Shown here piece after piece: positions 22,180 through 34,521 of a DNA stretch of 64,000 bases. The DNA is from Gymnogyps californianus. Lineage: Eukaryota > Chordata > Aves > Accipitriformes > Cathartidae. A program made the position numbers and the translations under genes. Under the pieces are notes generated by a model. It ran no database searches, was not told the DNA's origin, and worked only from the letters and a program-made list of their open reading frames with translations. Position 1 is the first letter of the stretch. Each line of letters opens with the position of its first letter. The stretch is taken from assembly GCF_018139145.2 (NCBI RefSeq), contig NC_059471.1, positions 217,515,494-217,579,493 of the forward strand, given 5' to 3'.

Positions 22180-25100
22180 GCCCAGCGTGGCACTGTAACC
22201 TGAGAGTCATGTTTGCTCGTGGACAGTTTGTGAAACAGTTCTGTATTTTTAAAGGTGAGCTGGAGGAGAAAATAACTTGTGTTTTCAGTCTTTTCTCCCT
22301 TGTTGTCTGGAAGGTGTGACTTCTAACTGTGCTTTTTCTGCTTTGTTCCTTGCCGTGGTTACAGAGAGCTACTGTGTGGTGATTTTGGTTCTAAATGAGA
22401 TTAAATGAGACAGTAAGGCTGCCAGATGTGCTGAGCAGGGTTTTAGCTGACATATCTTAGGGCAAAATCATCTGCCGTGCCCCTCTTCTTGGTGTGCAGG
22501 CAGAGTGTCTCCTTAGTTCCACTGTGCACCGGTGGTTTGCTCCTTTTCTGTCTTGCCAGAGCAGATTGCTGGTCACTGGAGCTGCAGAAAGCGACGACGT
22601 ACGTGGAGGAGCCAGTTCGCTCTTCTGCTGCCAAGGCTGACTTCCCTAACCTCTTACAGGCAGCTGCAAGTCGAGGTTAGGAGGCAGAGTGTCATTTTGC
22701 TTCATAAAATGCTTTTGTGATACTTGGAGGCAAACTGTATTCTTCAGTGGAGCCGCAAAGAGCTCTGCAGTTCCAGTGCCTGACAGAGGCTGGAAATTTA
22801 TTCCCGGTTACACCTTTGCCAGTGTTTTTGGAGTAGCTTCTTTACGGTTAGGGGGGCTGAAGGGAAATTTTCTTCTGCCGTTTCACCAGGGTCCCTAAAA
22901 CCTAGCAGGGACCATGAATCAGGTAACTGAACAGGGTGTGAAGATTTCATAGAAAACGAGTATCACAGCTTTCATCAAATCGGTGCTTCCACCGTACCAG
23001 TATTGGCTGGGTGTCCTAGAAATCATCTGAAACTACCCAGTGACAAAGCAGGGTTGCCTACTAGAGACATCGTAGGTGGTTACGGAGAGATCCTGCTCTC
23101 TAGCCTTTACCTTTTCCAGTTTGGCAGTTTAAGACTCGACATCCCTCAGCGCATTTATCATGTTTATTGTGTCTCCGTCAGTCTTAAATCAGAGGAGTGC
23201 TGATACGGGGACTGGCAGTCACATTCCGATGAGAGCCATAACCTCAGTCCTTTCCAGAGAAGAGCGAAGTGATCAGCAGGAACTTCCGACGCTGTGTCGG
23301 GATCCCCCAGAGGGAGAATAAGGGAAGAAATCAAGGGGCACAGGGCAGAGCCAGCATTAAAAATGTACCGAACAAAGTACTTCAAAGAGCTGACTGCCCC
23401 TGTGTGTTCAAATACGCATCTATATTTTTATATGTAACAAAATCTGATTGCAGCGAGGTAACTTAAAGCTCCCAGCTTCCCAAAGAAGTCCTTGGATGCT
23501 TTAAGTTTTACAAACCAGCTCGAATTTGCGCAAACTGTCCTTCCAATCCGTCCACTAAGGATCACGCGTGTCCTGGGTTTCCATAGGGAGAGTGTGTGTG
23601 TAAGTATGTACTATAAGAATCAGGCTGGTCAGGTATAAATATAAAAAAAATAAAAATACTAACGGGTCTGGTTGTGTCTCATTTCAGCCCATCCGTAGGA
23701 AGCTGGATGCGTCTCACTGTCTTACTAACCACTCTGCTTTCTTACCTTCCTACTTGATCACGCTTCCAGAAGTCTTCTTGTTGTTTTAATTGTAGGCGTA
23801 TTTATTTTGAACGAAGTAGCTTGTCCTCCTAGGTCAGACCAGTTGGCTTTCCGTGGAACGGCAGCGTCACTTCTTGAGAGAAAAGTGTTTATTTAAGTGG
23901 TTTGAGCCCAAAGCAGGAGCCGCAGGGACCTGATTCTTGTCCGCACTCGTCTTCACTCGCAGCCTTGGTAAGCTGACTCGCCTCTTGGGGCTTTAGTTAC
24001 TGAGTGGTGATGCTTTTAGGTGGCCTAATGAAATAAATAAAAGCTAAATAAAACTTTCAAAGGAGTTTGGTATTGAAGCATCACAGAAATACCACGTTTA
24101 GCTTTGAACGTTGGGGTATAACGTGGCTTACGCCACTGCATGGTCCGATCTTGATGTCCTGAGTCCGCTGCTCCTTCCTATAGAGCACCTCTATTTTTAT
24201 GTCGTCGTGAAATAAAAACATTTGAATGAAGCAGCATCTCCTGCGTAATTCAGTTGGTAGCTTGCCTAGGCTGGTTGCCTGAAAAATGATATTACCTGTT
24301 TGATTTAGCTGAGCGTGGAGAGGGGAGGTGAGAGCCAAGAGAGCCATTTATTTCTTGCTTGAAAGACAGGGACCAGTACAGCACACGGGGTCCCACCGGT
24401 GTGCGAGTAGGAGATCTTTCAGCTCCGTGAGTGCTTGGAAGGGTATAAAATACATCTGTCTGAAAACGGAGATGAGAGTAGTGGTCATTGTGTTGGCTTC
24501 AAGTCCTGATTTAGCTATCCAGCTGTGGGGGAGAGATCCAAAATCCCTGGCTGGTCTGGGCTGCATGAAAACCTCCTCCTGAAAACGGACTGACAAAACT
24601 AGTCCGAGCTGTTTGAGATCCTCCAAATCCAGGGCATCAAAGGAAGAACTGAATGTACTTTCCTGTCATCTTGATGGATTTGTATGGTTTTGGACTCTTG
24701 ACTTGGTATTGTGTGGAGGATAGAGTCAAACTCTCTGGAGTCTGGGAGTTTTAATTGTTTAATTTAATAAAAAGTAAATGACACCATATGGTTGGGTACT
24801 TCTTTTCAGTTTGAGCTTTGAGAGCTAGCGGGGAGCGGTGCCTGCAGAAGCTGGGAGTCGGCAGGGGCTTGGCTCCCCCTTCCCCATGGGATTGCAGCGG
24901 GTGAGGAGGGACCTTTCTACCAGCGTTGCACGTTGGCGTTCAGCCACAAAAATACGCGGAATAAATCACGCTAACCCCATTGCCTCGCATCCCGGAGCCG
25001 CCCCGGCCCCTGGGAGGGCTGGGGAAGGTGAGCACCCCTCCTGCTGCCACAGCAGTGGCTTCCGAGGTCTCTGCTTTGCCCAGTGTCAAATTGAACCTCT

Positions 25101-25330
25101 TCCCCTTCCGTCCTCTGCCAGAGCAGAGGAAGAACAAGCACCTTCCTTTCTTTTGCGTCCCATTATTTTCATGCCCTTTTAATCCCCTTTTCGGGCCGCT
25201 GGGCCAAAGCGTGCTGTTAATGTCGGCTGCCGCCTCGTGCACCCGCAGGAGCGCCGAGTCAGTCTCCAAAAAAGCTTTTCAACGTGATTTGGAAAAAAGG
25301 GAAAACAACAAAAGGCATTTCTCATCCTTC
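22180..25330. other. Intergenic stretch between convergent CEP41 and CPA1
   Basis: I see no exon with conserved peptide character on either strand. The short open frames are not supported by splice sites. Several AATAAA motifs on the plus strand (24020-24070, 24760s) could serve extended CEP41 transcripts. CEP41 and CPA1 converge here. Confidence 0.6.
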
Positions 25331-25336
25331 TTTACA

Positions 25337-25346
25337 TTTATTTATT
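25337..25346 (-). terminator. CPA1: CPA1 poly(A) signal (overlapping AATAAATAAA, minus strand)
   Basis: TTTATTTATT on the plus strand gives two overlapping AATAAA hexamers on the gene strand, about 60 bases after the CPA1 stop. A short 3'UTR is usual for pancreatic enzyme genes. Confidence 0.75.
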
Positions 25347-25405
25347 GCGTTCTTTCCTCCCCCCCCAACAGCTTAATTCAACCGCCGTTCGGCCCCCGAT
25401 GCCGG

Positions 25406-28400
25406 TTAGTAGAGATGGTCCTGCGTGTACAGTATGATGACCTTCAGCGCCAGCCACGTCTCGTGGGCGGTCGGCACGATCTGTTTGGCGGGGAGGAGGA
25501 ACCCGTAGCGCCCCGTGTCCCGCAGCTCGAAGGTGAAGGAATACTTAATGCCCTGATTGTACGTCCAGTCGATGGTTCCTCCGCTCGTTTGATCTGAGTC
25601 GGGGGAAACAACGGGAGGGATGCGAAACGTTAGTCGCTCGGCGTCGTACGGGTATTTCGCAGGACCTTTTGCCTAAGCTGAGGTGTGAGCGATGATTGGG
25701 GTTTATTTGGGGGGGGGGGGAACCACTGCTGTCCCCTGCCCCGTTACTTACAGATGGTGGTGATGATGCTGCCGTACTTGTAGTTAGTGCCGTACAGAGA
25801 AGACAGAGCTGCGACCGCCTTCTCAGAAACCTGGTGCTGGGAATACACAGGAGGGAGAAAGATGAGCCCAAGAAGGGAAAAGCCTGTGGGACACAGCCTG
25901 CGGGAGAGGTTTTTTGCTCCTGCCGCAGGCAAAAAGGATTCCAAAGCTCAACAGTCTTGGCCCGGGGGAGTCCCCAGGGACTGGCAGAGGAGCCAGGGCT
26001 TCTTCCCGCTTTGCCAACATCCCCTTCGCGGTGCATGTTGGAGGTTGCTCCTCCTTGGAGGAGGAAAGCAGCCTCGCATCATCCCAGCCCCCTTCAAACC
26101 CCGCGTCAGCCCTACCAGTTCCTCCTGGTCAGGCGCTGGGTTGCTGGTGTAGCCGTAGGGGTAGAGCAGGAGCTGGGAGTAGCTGTGGATGGAGATGAAA
26201 GCCTTGATGTTCCCGTGGTTCTTCACAAAGTCCACGATGGCCTTCACCTCGGGCTCTGAGTTGGCGTAGGGTCCGTGGTACGTCTCTGAGCAGGGGTTTC
26301 CGCTGGCCCCGGGCCCTGTGGAGGACGGTGAAAACACAGCGTGGGTCTTTGGTGGCTTTGGTGGCAGTTGGGTGGCTCAGAGAGTGACAAGGGCAAAGGG
26401 CTTTTTCCATTTGTAAGCCCAAGAGCTTTTCCCATCCCTCAGCTGCTTGGGGGCCAGCAAGGAATGCTCTTGGGGCTCCTCCTAGATGTTTGTATGATGG
26501 TTTTCATTTGTGGTCCCCACCGTACTGGTCACTAGGGGACACCAAAACCCTGGTAGAGCCCAAACGTACATCTCTGCCGCGGAGAGCAAATCCCATCCCT
26601 TCCCCAGGGGACACCAGTGGATCTTTCTGAGCCAGAAATGGTCTCAGAGCCTCTACTTGGAGGGTGGAAACCCTCCACAGGGTGAATGGGAGAGCTCTGA
26701 CCTCCAAAACCTGCGTCCCAGTTGCGGTTGGGATCCACGCCGATGCAACTGGAGCCTGAGTTCTTGGACCTGGTCTTGCGCCACATGCGATTCTGGAAGG
26801 GCAGAGCCATCTCAGCTGGTGTCCAGGGCTGGAGCTCCACCAGCCTCGAGCGAACGGGGGGGCTCAAGCATCATGGTGGTCCCCTTCCCATCCCGTGGAA
26901 ACGTGGACAAGGAGGCTTTGACCTTTCAGGGGCCTCGATGTGCAGGATCCCAATCCTGCTTCCCCAGCCCCATCCAGCATGGCTGTAGGAGCCGGGGAGA
27001 GGAAAGCCAGGGCGGTACCTCGGTTTGGGTGAAGACGAAGCCATCTGGGTTGGTGACGATCTCCAGGAAGATGTCCATCGTGTCCAGGACGGAGGCCAAA
27101 CCTCCACCATTCTTGTGATCCAGGGCAATCTAGAAAGGATGGCGGTTTAGGGCTCGCTGGCGCTGCTGGATCACTGTCCCCTCCGTGGGGTCAGCCACCC
27201 GGCATCCGCGGTGCCTGCAGGACCTTGTGGCCCTTTGAGGACACAAGACGTGTCCGGGAGGTGCCCGTACCTGTCTGGCGAACACAACACCGGTCGCCTG
27301 CGTCACCCATTCGCGGGAGTGGATGCCGGTGTCGATCCAGACGGCCGGGCGGTTCGTACCCCCTTTGCTGAACTGGAAGAGCAGAGGTTGCCCCCCCCCC
27401 CAAAGGTTGGCTTTGTCCCTGGCCCCACTCCCTGCTCCAGTTACCCCACCAACCCCAAATCCTCACCTTGAGCACGTAGATGGGGCGGTTCTCCGTCGAC
27501 CGGCCGATCTCGAGCTTGCTGACCAGGTTGGGGTTTTCGGCCACCAGCAGGTCCATGAAGGTGTAGATCTGGGGGAGAAGGTGTGTGTGTGTGTGGGGGG
27601 GTGTCTCACCCCCAGCTCTCCCCCTGCCCTTGCTGCACGTGGAGCAAAGGGCTTTGCAAGACCAATTCCAGGATGTGGTTTTCTCCCCCAAAATGCCCTG
27701 AATCTTGTGCTTTCTCACCTCGTCCAGGGTATGGTAGGCGGCATAATCGAAGGCGTTGGTGGAAACCAGTGCCTGGCGGGGGCCACGAAGCATCTCCATC
27801 CGCTCGTGGTCCACCAGCGTCTGAGGGATACGGGGCAGGATGAGACCTCATCCCCCGCCGTGCTGAGACCCTGCGTCTCACCCGCCTCCCCCTCCGCCAC
27901 CGCTGACCTGCACGTCCTCGATCATGATGGAGTAGGAAATGCCGTTGGCCTCCAGGTGGGCTTTGAAGGGCTGCAGGCTGGGGAAGGGCACGCGGACATC
28001 GACCGGGTACCCGGGGCCGCGGGGTTCCAGCCAGAAATCCAACTGGATGGGGGAGAAAGCGAGATGGGGGGGGGATCGGATCCCACCTCGGGCTGCCCCC
28101 GCCTGCACCAGCCTCTGCCTTGTTTTTCACCAGCTGGTCTCCATCATCCCACATCCAGCCCCTCCCCAGCTCCATCATCCCACATCCAGCCCCATCCCTG
28201 CTCTACAGCGTGGTTTGGGGGGTGCAAAGCAACGGACATGGGCTGGGGTGGCGGGGGGGGGGGGTGTCTCCCCAAAAGCCACCCCCGCCGCTGCACCCAG
28301 TACCTGAAGCTCTTCGAGGTCTTGCAGCTCCTGCACCTTCTGCAGCTCCTCGTCGCTGGTGGGGACGATGCGCAGCACCTGGTGCCTGCGGGGTCAGGGG

Positions 28401-28689
28401 GTGCTGGGGGGCGCGGGGCCAAGCTCCGGTCCCCACGGGTCCAGCCTAACCCCCCACCCCATCCGTCCGTACCCCCCCCACACACACCCTGGGGATTTGC
28501 ACTAAGCCTCTTCCCGGGGCTGTCTGTGTTCCCTCGGGGCTGAACCAGCTCCTTCTGCCCCCATCGGTGCCACTGTCCCCATCCTGACCCCCCCCCCCCC
28601 GCCACCGCCGGCCGGACCCCCTACCCAACAAAAGTCTCGGTGCCAGCGGCCGCTGCCACCAGGGCAGCCAGCAGCACGAGGGCCCTCAT
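25406..28689 (-). CDS. CPA1: CPA1-type procarboxypeptidase A, complete, 420 aa
   Basis: Exons: 28689-28625, 28385-28304, 28042-27908, 27820-27719, 27568-27467, 27372-27271, 27129-27019, 26792-26702, 26315-26116, 25836-25752, 25593-25406, in frame throughout. A signal peptide ([16 protein letters not shown]) is followed by a pro-domain to about residue 109 (cleavage near GPR) and an M14 zinc peptidase domain. Zinc ligands are His180, Glu183 (HSREW) and His307 (HSYSQ), equal to bovine 69, 72 and 196. Substrate residues Arg238, Asn255-Arg256, Tyr359 (bovine 248) and general base Glu381 (FELRD, bovine 270) are all present. The pocket residue equal to Ile255 is Ile (YQTSGGTID), so it should remove C-terminal aromatic or aliphatic residues in the gut. 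Its position next to CEP41 matches human CPA1. The last residues, [10 protein letters not shown], are unlike the usual MEHTLNHPY-type end. Confidence 0.92.
28138..28195 (+). repeat. Short tandem duplication in CPA1 intron 2
   Basis: CTCCATCATCCCACATCCAG occurs twice about 33 bases apart. It is intronic and otherwise unremarkable. Confidence 0.7.
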
Positions 28690-28736
28690 CGTCAGCCGAA
28701 AGAGCCCGTCCCACGGCCCGACGGCACACGGGGGCC

Positions 28737-28744
28737 TCTTAAAT
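28737..28744 (-). promoter_or_regulatory. CPA1: TATA-like element of CPA1
   Basis: ATTTAAGA on the minus strand lies about 48 bases upstream of the start codon, in the place taken by clear TATA boxes in the two sister genes. It is a weaker match than theirs. Confidence 0.45.
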
Positions 28745-29470
28745 CCCATCGGGATGGTGGCCCCCAGCCCGGCCCCCCCCCCACCCCACAGCTGTCCCCT
28801 TTCCCAGGGCCGTGGGAAGGCTCCGGCTGGCGCTGGCCAAGGTTGGGCACCGGAGCCCTGCCGTCCCCGCTTCCGTGGCACTCCCCATCCCAGCCAAACC
28901 CGTCCCGGGAACCGGCCGGGGCCGTCAGTGAATCAGCTCGTCAGCAGGGAGGTGCCAAAATCCCACTGCCCGGGGTGCCGGCTGCGGGGAAGGAAAAGGA
29001 TAAATTTGGGTCAAGAAAGTGCGAGATGCAGGTTTTTGCAGGGGGGACTTGGTGAGCCGGATACCTAAACCGTGGTGGCGGCGGGGAAATCGGTTTAAAG
29101 TTCGGCACGGGACAGAGGTTAGAGCTGGTGACGGTCACCCCAGGTGGCAAAAATAAAATAGCAAATGCCTGAAAGCACTTTGCGCCCAGCAGTGGCCCTG
29201 CGGGTGCCCGGTGTCCCTCCTCGCAGCCCCCAGGGAAGGGACGATGGAGCAACGCTGCCCAAAAACCCACAGATTTGGGTTTGGTTGCCCAAAACCCGCC
29301 CATCTCCTCCCAGGTCCTTCACGACGGGGACTTGTAGGGCCACAGCCCTGGGAAATCAACACCTGCGGGGCTGGGAGTCCTTTTTCACCGTTTCTTTTTT
29401 TTTTTTTTTTTAAGTCTAGCATGAAAAAAATAAAGGCGCCAGCCTTAAACCATAAAGAGCCTGCAAGATT
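28745..29470. other. Intergenic stretch between CPA1 and the CPA5-like gene
   Basis: It would hold the CPA1 promoter flank on the left. A poly-T run lies at about 29395-29411. I see no exon. Both neighbours are on the minus strand. Confidence 0.6.
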
Positions 29471-29471
29471 A

Positions 29472-29477
29472 TTTATT
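29472..29477 (-). terminator. Poly(A) signal of the CPA5-like gene
   Basis: AATAAA on the minus strand begins 33 bases beyond the stop codon at 29510-29512. This spacing resembles the two sister genes. Confidence 0.75.
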
Positions 29478-29509
29478 GAGATGAGGGGACGCCGTGGGAG
29501 GTGCCAGGT

Positions 29510-32500
29510 TCAGTACGGATGCTCCAAGACGTGGACCATGATGTCCAGCAGCGCCGGCCAGGTCTCGGTAGCGGTGGGGATGATCTGGGTGCTGGGCAGG
29601 AGGAAGCCGTAGCGTCCTGTGTCCCTCAGCTCGAAGGTGAAGGAATATTTCACCCCGTTGTCGTAGGCCCAGTCGGTGGTGGTGCCGTCTGCCACGTCTG
29701 CGGGGAGAGGAGGGGAGACGTGATCCCAACGCTGAGCATTTGTGGTGGACGCAACGCTGCGGGATGAGGAAGGGACACTTACAGATGGTGTCCGCGATGC
29801 TGCCGTAGGTGTATTTCGTCCCATACACGGCGGCCAAGTCGCTCACCGCCTTTTTAGCCAGTTCGTTCTGCAAGGGAGAGCCCAAAAGTGGTGAGACCAA
29901 GACCTTGGGGCAGCAGAAACCCCGGGGCAGTGGAGTCTAGAGCCCAGCATCGTTTCCCACCCCCTCTGCTCTTGCTTTTCCCCAAAACGCCCTTAATTTT
30001 GGATGGACGGGAGGTACATCTTGCAATCGCCCTCCTGCCAAAAACCAGGCGATGGGCTTCAACGTGCAGGTTGCATCTACTGAGAGGAGCAAGGGATGAT
30101 CCTGGGATGATCCAACCTGACTTTTCCAGCAAGGCTGGCGCTTGCAGCCCCACGTCTACGTTTTGGGGCCATCTCACCAATTCCTGGTAGTTGGGTGCAG
30201 GCGCTGTCTTGTAGCCGTAGGGGAAAAGCAGCATCTGGGAGTAGCTGTGGATGGAGATGACCGATTTCACGTTCCTGTGGCCGCGGATGAAGTCCACGAT
30301 GGCTTTCACTTCGCTCTCGGAGTGGGCATAGGGGCCGTGGTAGGTCTCGGAGCAGGGGTTGCTGCTGGAGCCGGAGCCTGGGGCACAGCGGAAGAGGCAC
30401 CGTGCAGAGAGGCTGCCCCGGGGAAGGGTTTCTAGCCCCCAGGTTTCTCCCCTCTAGCAGAAGGCTTTGAGGCACGAGCGATGCCCAGCGTGGGTTCCTG
30501 GTGGCCTGGCTCTCACCTCCAAAGCCCGCATCCCAGTTTCGGTTGGGGTCCACGCCGACGCAGTGGGAGCCAGCGTTGATGGACCTCGTCTTGCGCCACA
30601 TGCGGTTCTAGGAGCAGATGGGGGCGAGACCGTCACGGGGGTGTGAATCCCCCCTGCTTGGGGGACAGATGACGCCCTCCTGCCTAAGCATCTCCAGGGA
30701 TGGGAGGAAACCACCTCCACCCACTCACCATCCCACACGGGAAGGAAAATCCCTCCCCGCTCAAAAACTGCGGCCAGCCATGGTTGCCAGAGACAAGCGC
30801 TGGGACAAGTTTCCCCCCCCCGCAGTGTCCCTGCACTCACGGAGCTGTGGGTGAAGGCAAAGCCATCGGGGTTGGTGACGATCTCGAAGAAGATGTCCAT
30901 GCTGTCCAGGATGGCAGTGACGGAGGGGTCCTGGCCGTACTCCTCGGCGATCTGTGCAGGGAAGGGGAGCAGGAGCTGCCTCAGTGCCCCTGGGGGCACC
31001 CATGATTGAGCAGCGCCGCGGGGAGGTGTTAAAAAAAGGGCTGGGGTAAGAATTGGGGTCCCATGTCCCAGGGCACGTGGTTACCTTGTTGGCCGTCCAG
31101 ATGCCGGTGGCTTGGGTGATCCATTCCCGCGAGTGGATGCCAGTGTCCAGCCAGATGGCCGGCCGGTTCGATCCCCCGGTGCTGAACTGTACGGAGAGGG
31201 GGGGGTTTCAGCCCCATGCCCTCCCAGGGCTGGGCAAGGCGAGGGTTCCCCCGGTACCCACCTTCAGCACGTACAGGGGTCTGTTCTCGTAGCTCTGCCC
31301 GATCTGGATCTTGCTAACGAGGCTGGGATGATTGTCCACCAGCGTGTCCATCCAGTCGTAGATCTGAAAGGAGGAGCTGCTGGGTCATGAGGCTCACCCC
31401 GGCTTTCCTTTTGGTTTTTAGGGTATCCAGCACCAGATGCAACACGTAGAGCTTCCCTGGAGAAGACCTGGTGCTTGGACCTCTGTGCGAGCAGGGAGGT
31501 ACACATCGCAAAGGCTTTTGCAAAAGCAGAATGAACGGGGGGCGGGGGGGGAAGCTCCGAGACCTCCCAACACCATCACCGCCTCCATCAGCCACCCACT
31601 GGGCTCCAAGCACGGGGTTTGACCCCCAAAATGAAGTTGAAGATGTCTTCCAGAGAGGCAGGGAGATGCCAAGAGAGGCTACGCTGCACATGGAGGGATG
31701 TCCAGCCTCCCAGCTCAGCTAAAACCTCTGCCCAAGGAGGAGAGACGTGTCCCGAGGGGGGTCTCGCCTGCCACCACGAACGTCACTGCATGGATGCAAC
31801 TGTGGCATGGGCTGAGCATCACCTTAGCAAGACGAAGCGAATGCTCTGCAGAGCAAAGTACCTCATCTATCGTGTGGTAGGAGGCAAAATCGAACGTGCT
31901 GGTGCTTCTCTCTATCCTCCTAGACTTCATCATGGTTTTCTTTTCCTCATCCAATAATTCCTGTTTTGGAGGGGGGAAAAAAAACCCATCAAGCAGGCTG
32001 GAAGGAGCAGGGGGTTGGGTTTTTCTTCCATCTCCTCATGGTTTCCAACTTTTTGGACCTTCTCTTGGGACTGAACTGCAGGAGCTCGTCCCGCTCCCCG
32101 CCGCAGCCCTTACCTGCACGTCCTCGATCATGATGCTGTAGGAAATGCTGTTGGACTCCAGGAAGATTTTGACTGCTTGGAGGCTGGGGAAGGGCACCCG
32201 CAGGTCGGCTGGGTGGCCGGGGCTGGTGGGGTGACGCCAAAAGTCAACCTGGTGTGGAGGAGAGGCGAGAGCTCGGCCCCATCCCGTGCTGGTGCTCATC
32301 CGCTGAGCTCCCCAGCACCGAAAAGGGGTCTCATAAGAGCTTCCATTGATGGATTTAAAAAGGTCTTTGGACAAGTTTGGGGACACGCATGGGTACCCAG
32401 GGTGGGTCAGGGTCCCTTTGCCTCACTCAGTGGATCTTCTACAGAAACACATTTCAGCCCAAGTCACTTGTTGGCTGCAAACGTCCCTTGGAATGATGAG

Positions 32501-33888
32501 GTTTTGTGATTTGAGCGGACGCGATGAGACACCGGGGTTGCTGTGGGGGGTTTTGCTCTTTAATTCGATAGACGCATCTCCTTACATCAGCGTTGCAGTG
32601 CAGATGCCGTTCCCCGCCACCCAAATCTCACCTGCTGCTCCCGCTGCTTAAATTGTTCGCCGGGGATTCACCCCACCACCGAAGCAACCAGGGAAAAACA
32701 CAGTGGGAGCAGACTCACGTCGTAATTCAAACCAAAAAAAAAAATGCAATGACTTTTTAGACCTGAATGCTCAGCCTGGGTACGACGATGCTGCAGTGGC
32801 CGGGGTGTTCCCGCTTTGTCTGAAACAGGAGGGCTGAGGTCAAGGTGCCCCAAGCTAAATATTACATTTATATAGTTATAAATTATACGTACGCAAAATG
32901 GGAAGGAAAATTGGATGTGAGGTCAAAAGAAGGAGGGAGCCCCGGATGTCACCAGGGTCTCTCTTTTACACCGGGGGATGCTCCGGGCTCCGTCACAGCT
33001 CACCTGCAGCTCTGCCTGCTCGCCCAGCACCCTGAGCAGGGTGATCTGCTCCTCGTCGCTGGCCGTGATGCGGAGGACCTGGTCCCTGCGGGGAGGCAGA
33101 GCCATCAGCGCACACGGGAGGGATCACAGGAGGGGGGGAAAGGAGCTGAGCCTCCAGCACTGACATGGCCCCGCCATGGGCTGGGCGGAGGCTGTGAAAG
33201 GCCTGCACCGGCTCGACAGGTTGGCAAGTGCATCAATTATCGGAGGTTTGCTGTCGCGAGCAAAAAAATGCAGGTTCAGAATAGCTGCAACAGGAAAAAC
33301 AGCAAGTGCCGGAGAGCCCGAGGCGGTCTCTGTCCTTCCTTTGATCATGAGAGCTCCCAAAATGTTAGGAAATATCTAATGTATAGATATGTTCTGTCTA
33401 TGTCTATCTATACGTTAGATATTTCCTAACATAGCCTCTGCTCCAGCCCGGCTGGGATCCCTTGGGGATGGGTACAGCCCCCAGCAGCAAAGGAAACACT
33501 CTCCTTCCCCAGCAGCGAGGTTTCCCCATCTCAATTCAGTCCTTCCCCTGGAAAAGCTCGGGGTGATGCTCTCAGGATTTAGCATCCCCTAATTTCGACC
33601 CACGGCGGCGGCCAGGAGGGTGCTCAAAACCTCCTGGCAAAGCCAGGGTGAAACCACATCTTTCCTGGTGTCCATGCGGCAAAAGCTGACGGATTTCCCT
33701 CCTTCGGGATATCGCCCTTCTCAGTGACCCCAAAGGAGAGCCGACGGTGCCGGGGCATCTCTCACCCCAGTCCCTGTCCCCACCCAAGGTGCCCCACCAC
33801 CCCCTGCTTTCGGCAGGACTCACCCCACGAAAAGCCGCTCGCTGCAGGCAGCTGCCACGAGGGAGGCGAAGACCAGGAGGATCTTCAT
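29510..33888 (-). CDS. Procarboxypeptidase A, CPA5-like (middle gene of the cluster), complete, 419 aa
   Basis: Exons: 33888-33824, 33085-33004, 32248-32114, 31960-31862, 31363-31262, 31186-31085, 30951-30841, 30607-30517, 30377-30178, 29867-29783, 29697-29510. Sizes equal those of CPA1 except exon 4 (99 instead of 102). The signal peptide is [15 protein letters not shown]; the pro-domain ends near KSRR (residue 110). Catalytic residues are intact: His179, Glu182, Arg237, Asn254-Arg255, His306, Tyr358, Glu380. The specificity loop reads [10 protein letters not shown], so the residue equal to bovine Ile255 is Thr, with Thr at 253 and 254 and Asp at 251. This is neither the A type (Ile) nor the B type (Asp). 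Cluster position, between CPA1 and CPA2, points to CPA5 or CPA4; I lean to CPA5 because CPA4 resembles CPA2. The symbol is left empty because sequence alone does not settle it. Confidence 0.9.
33362..33432. repeat. 28-bp inverted repeat (hairpin) in intron 1 of the CPA5-like gene
   Basis: The left arm 33362-33389 pairs with the right arm 33405-33432 with one T/G mismatch (33380 with 33414), leaving a 15-base loop. Arms begin ATGTTAGGAAATATC and end GATATTTCCTAACAT. It is AT-rich inside a GC-rich intron. It could be a small palindromic transposon remnant or a hairpin RNA source; neither is shown. Confidence 0.9.
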
Positions 33889-33926
33889 GGTGAGTGGACA
33901 CGGATGAGCCTTCAGCCCTTGAGGGC

Positions 33927-33933
33927 ATATATA
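33927..33933 (-). promoter_or_regulatory. TATA box of the CPA5-like gene
   Basis: The minus strand reads GGGCTATATATGCCC, about 40 bases upstream of the start codon. It implies a very short 5' leader, as is usual for pancreatic zymogen genes. Confidence 0.75.
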
Positions 33934-34421
33934 GCCCCCTATACAGTGCTCCGGGGGCACTCGTGGACCTTCTCACCAGGGCCACATCTGCTGCTCCCGC
34001 GGAGCTGGCAGCAGCAAACAGATAAGCCAGGAACGGCTCCCGGGAGCCCAAACGTTTGCTTTATTTGGTAGAAGTCAATAAAAGAGCAGCCAAATTAGGG
34101 AGGATCTGATAACGTCTTCCTCGGCGCTCAGGTCCTGCCGCGGGCGGCCGGGGAGGATGCGTGCCCATGCACCCAGCTTGGGGCGAGGAGGTGTCGTGGT
34201 CACAGTCACCACCCAACCCACGGGCGTGGGACAGTGGTGACGGTGGGGTCGTAGGAGCCCAGAGTGCACAAGGACACGGCCTTTGTTTCCATGAATTTCT
34301 TTATTACAGATTACTATTAGGAAGTCAATTCCAATCATGATTAGTAAAGCAAGTGTGTATTACAAGTTACTACAACATTACTAGCAGAAAAGCAAGCATA
34401 TAAACATATATTTATGATTAA

Positions 34422-34521
34422 TTACTTACATGCATATCTATATCTACATATAAAATTCAACATATATCATTTTACTTATATGCCTATCTATATCTATATA
34501 TAAAATTCAACATATATCATT
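34422..34521 (+). repeat. 50-bp AT-rich tandem duplication
   Basis: Two adjacent copies with a 50-base period share ATATAAAATTCAACATATAT, differing at a few sites. They lie in the spacer between the CPA5-like gene and CPA2. Confidence 0.85.

Noticed and set aside
27323..28543. A 406-codon plus-strand frame antisense to CPA1.
   Set aside because: It is the shadow of CPA1 exons on the other strand in GC-rich DNA; it has no conserved features.
29393..29430. Poly-T run with nearby AATAAA as a possible processed pseudogene tail.
   Set aside because: No gene-like sequence or target-site duplication is visible beside it.
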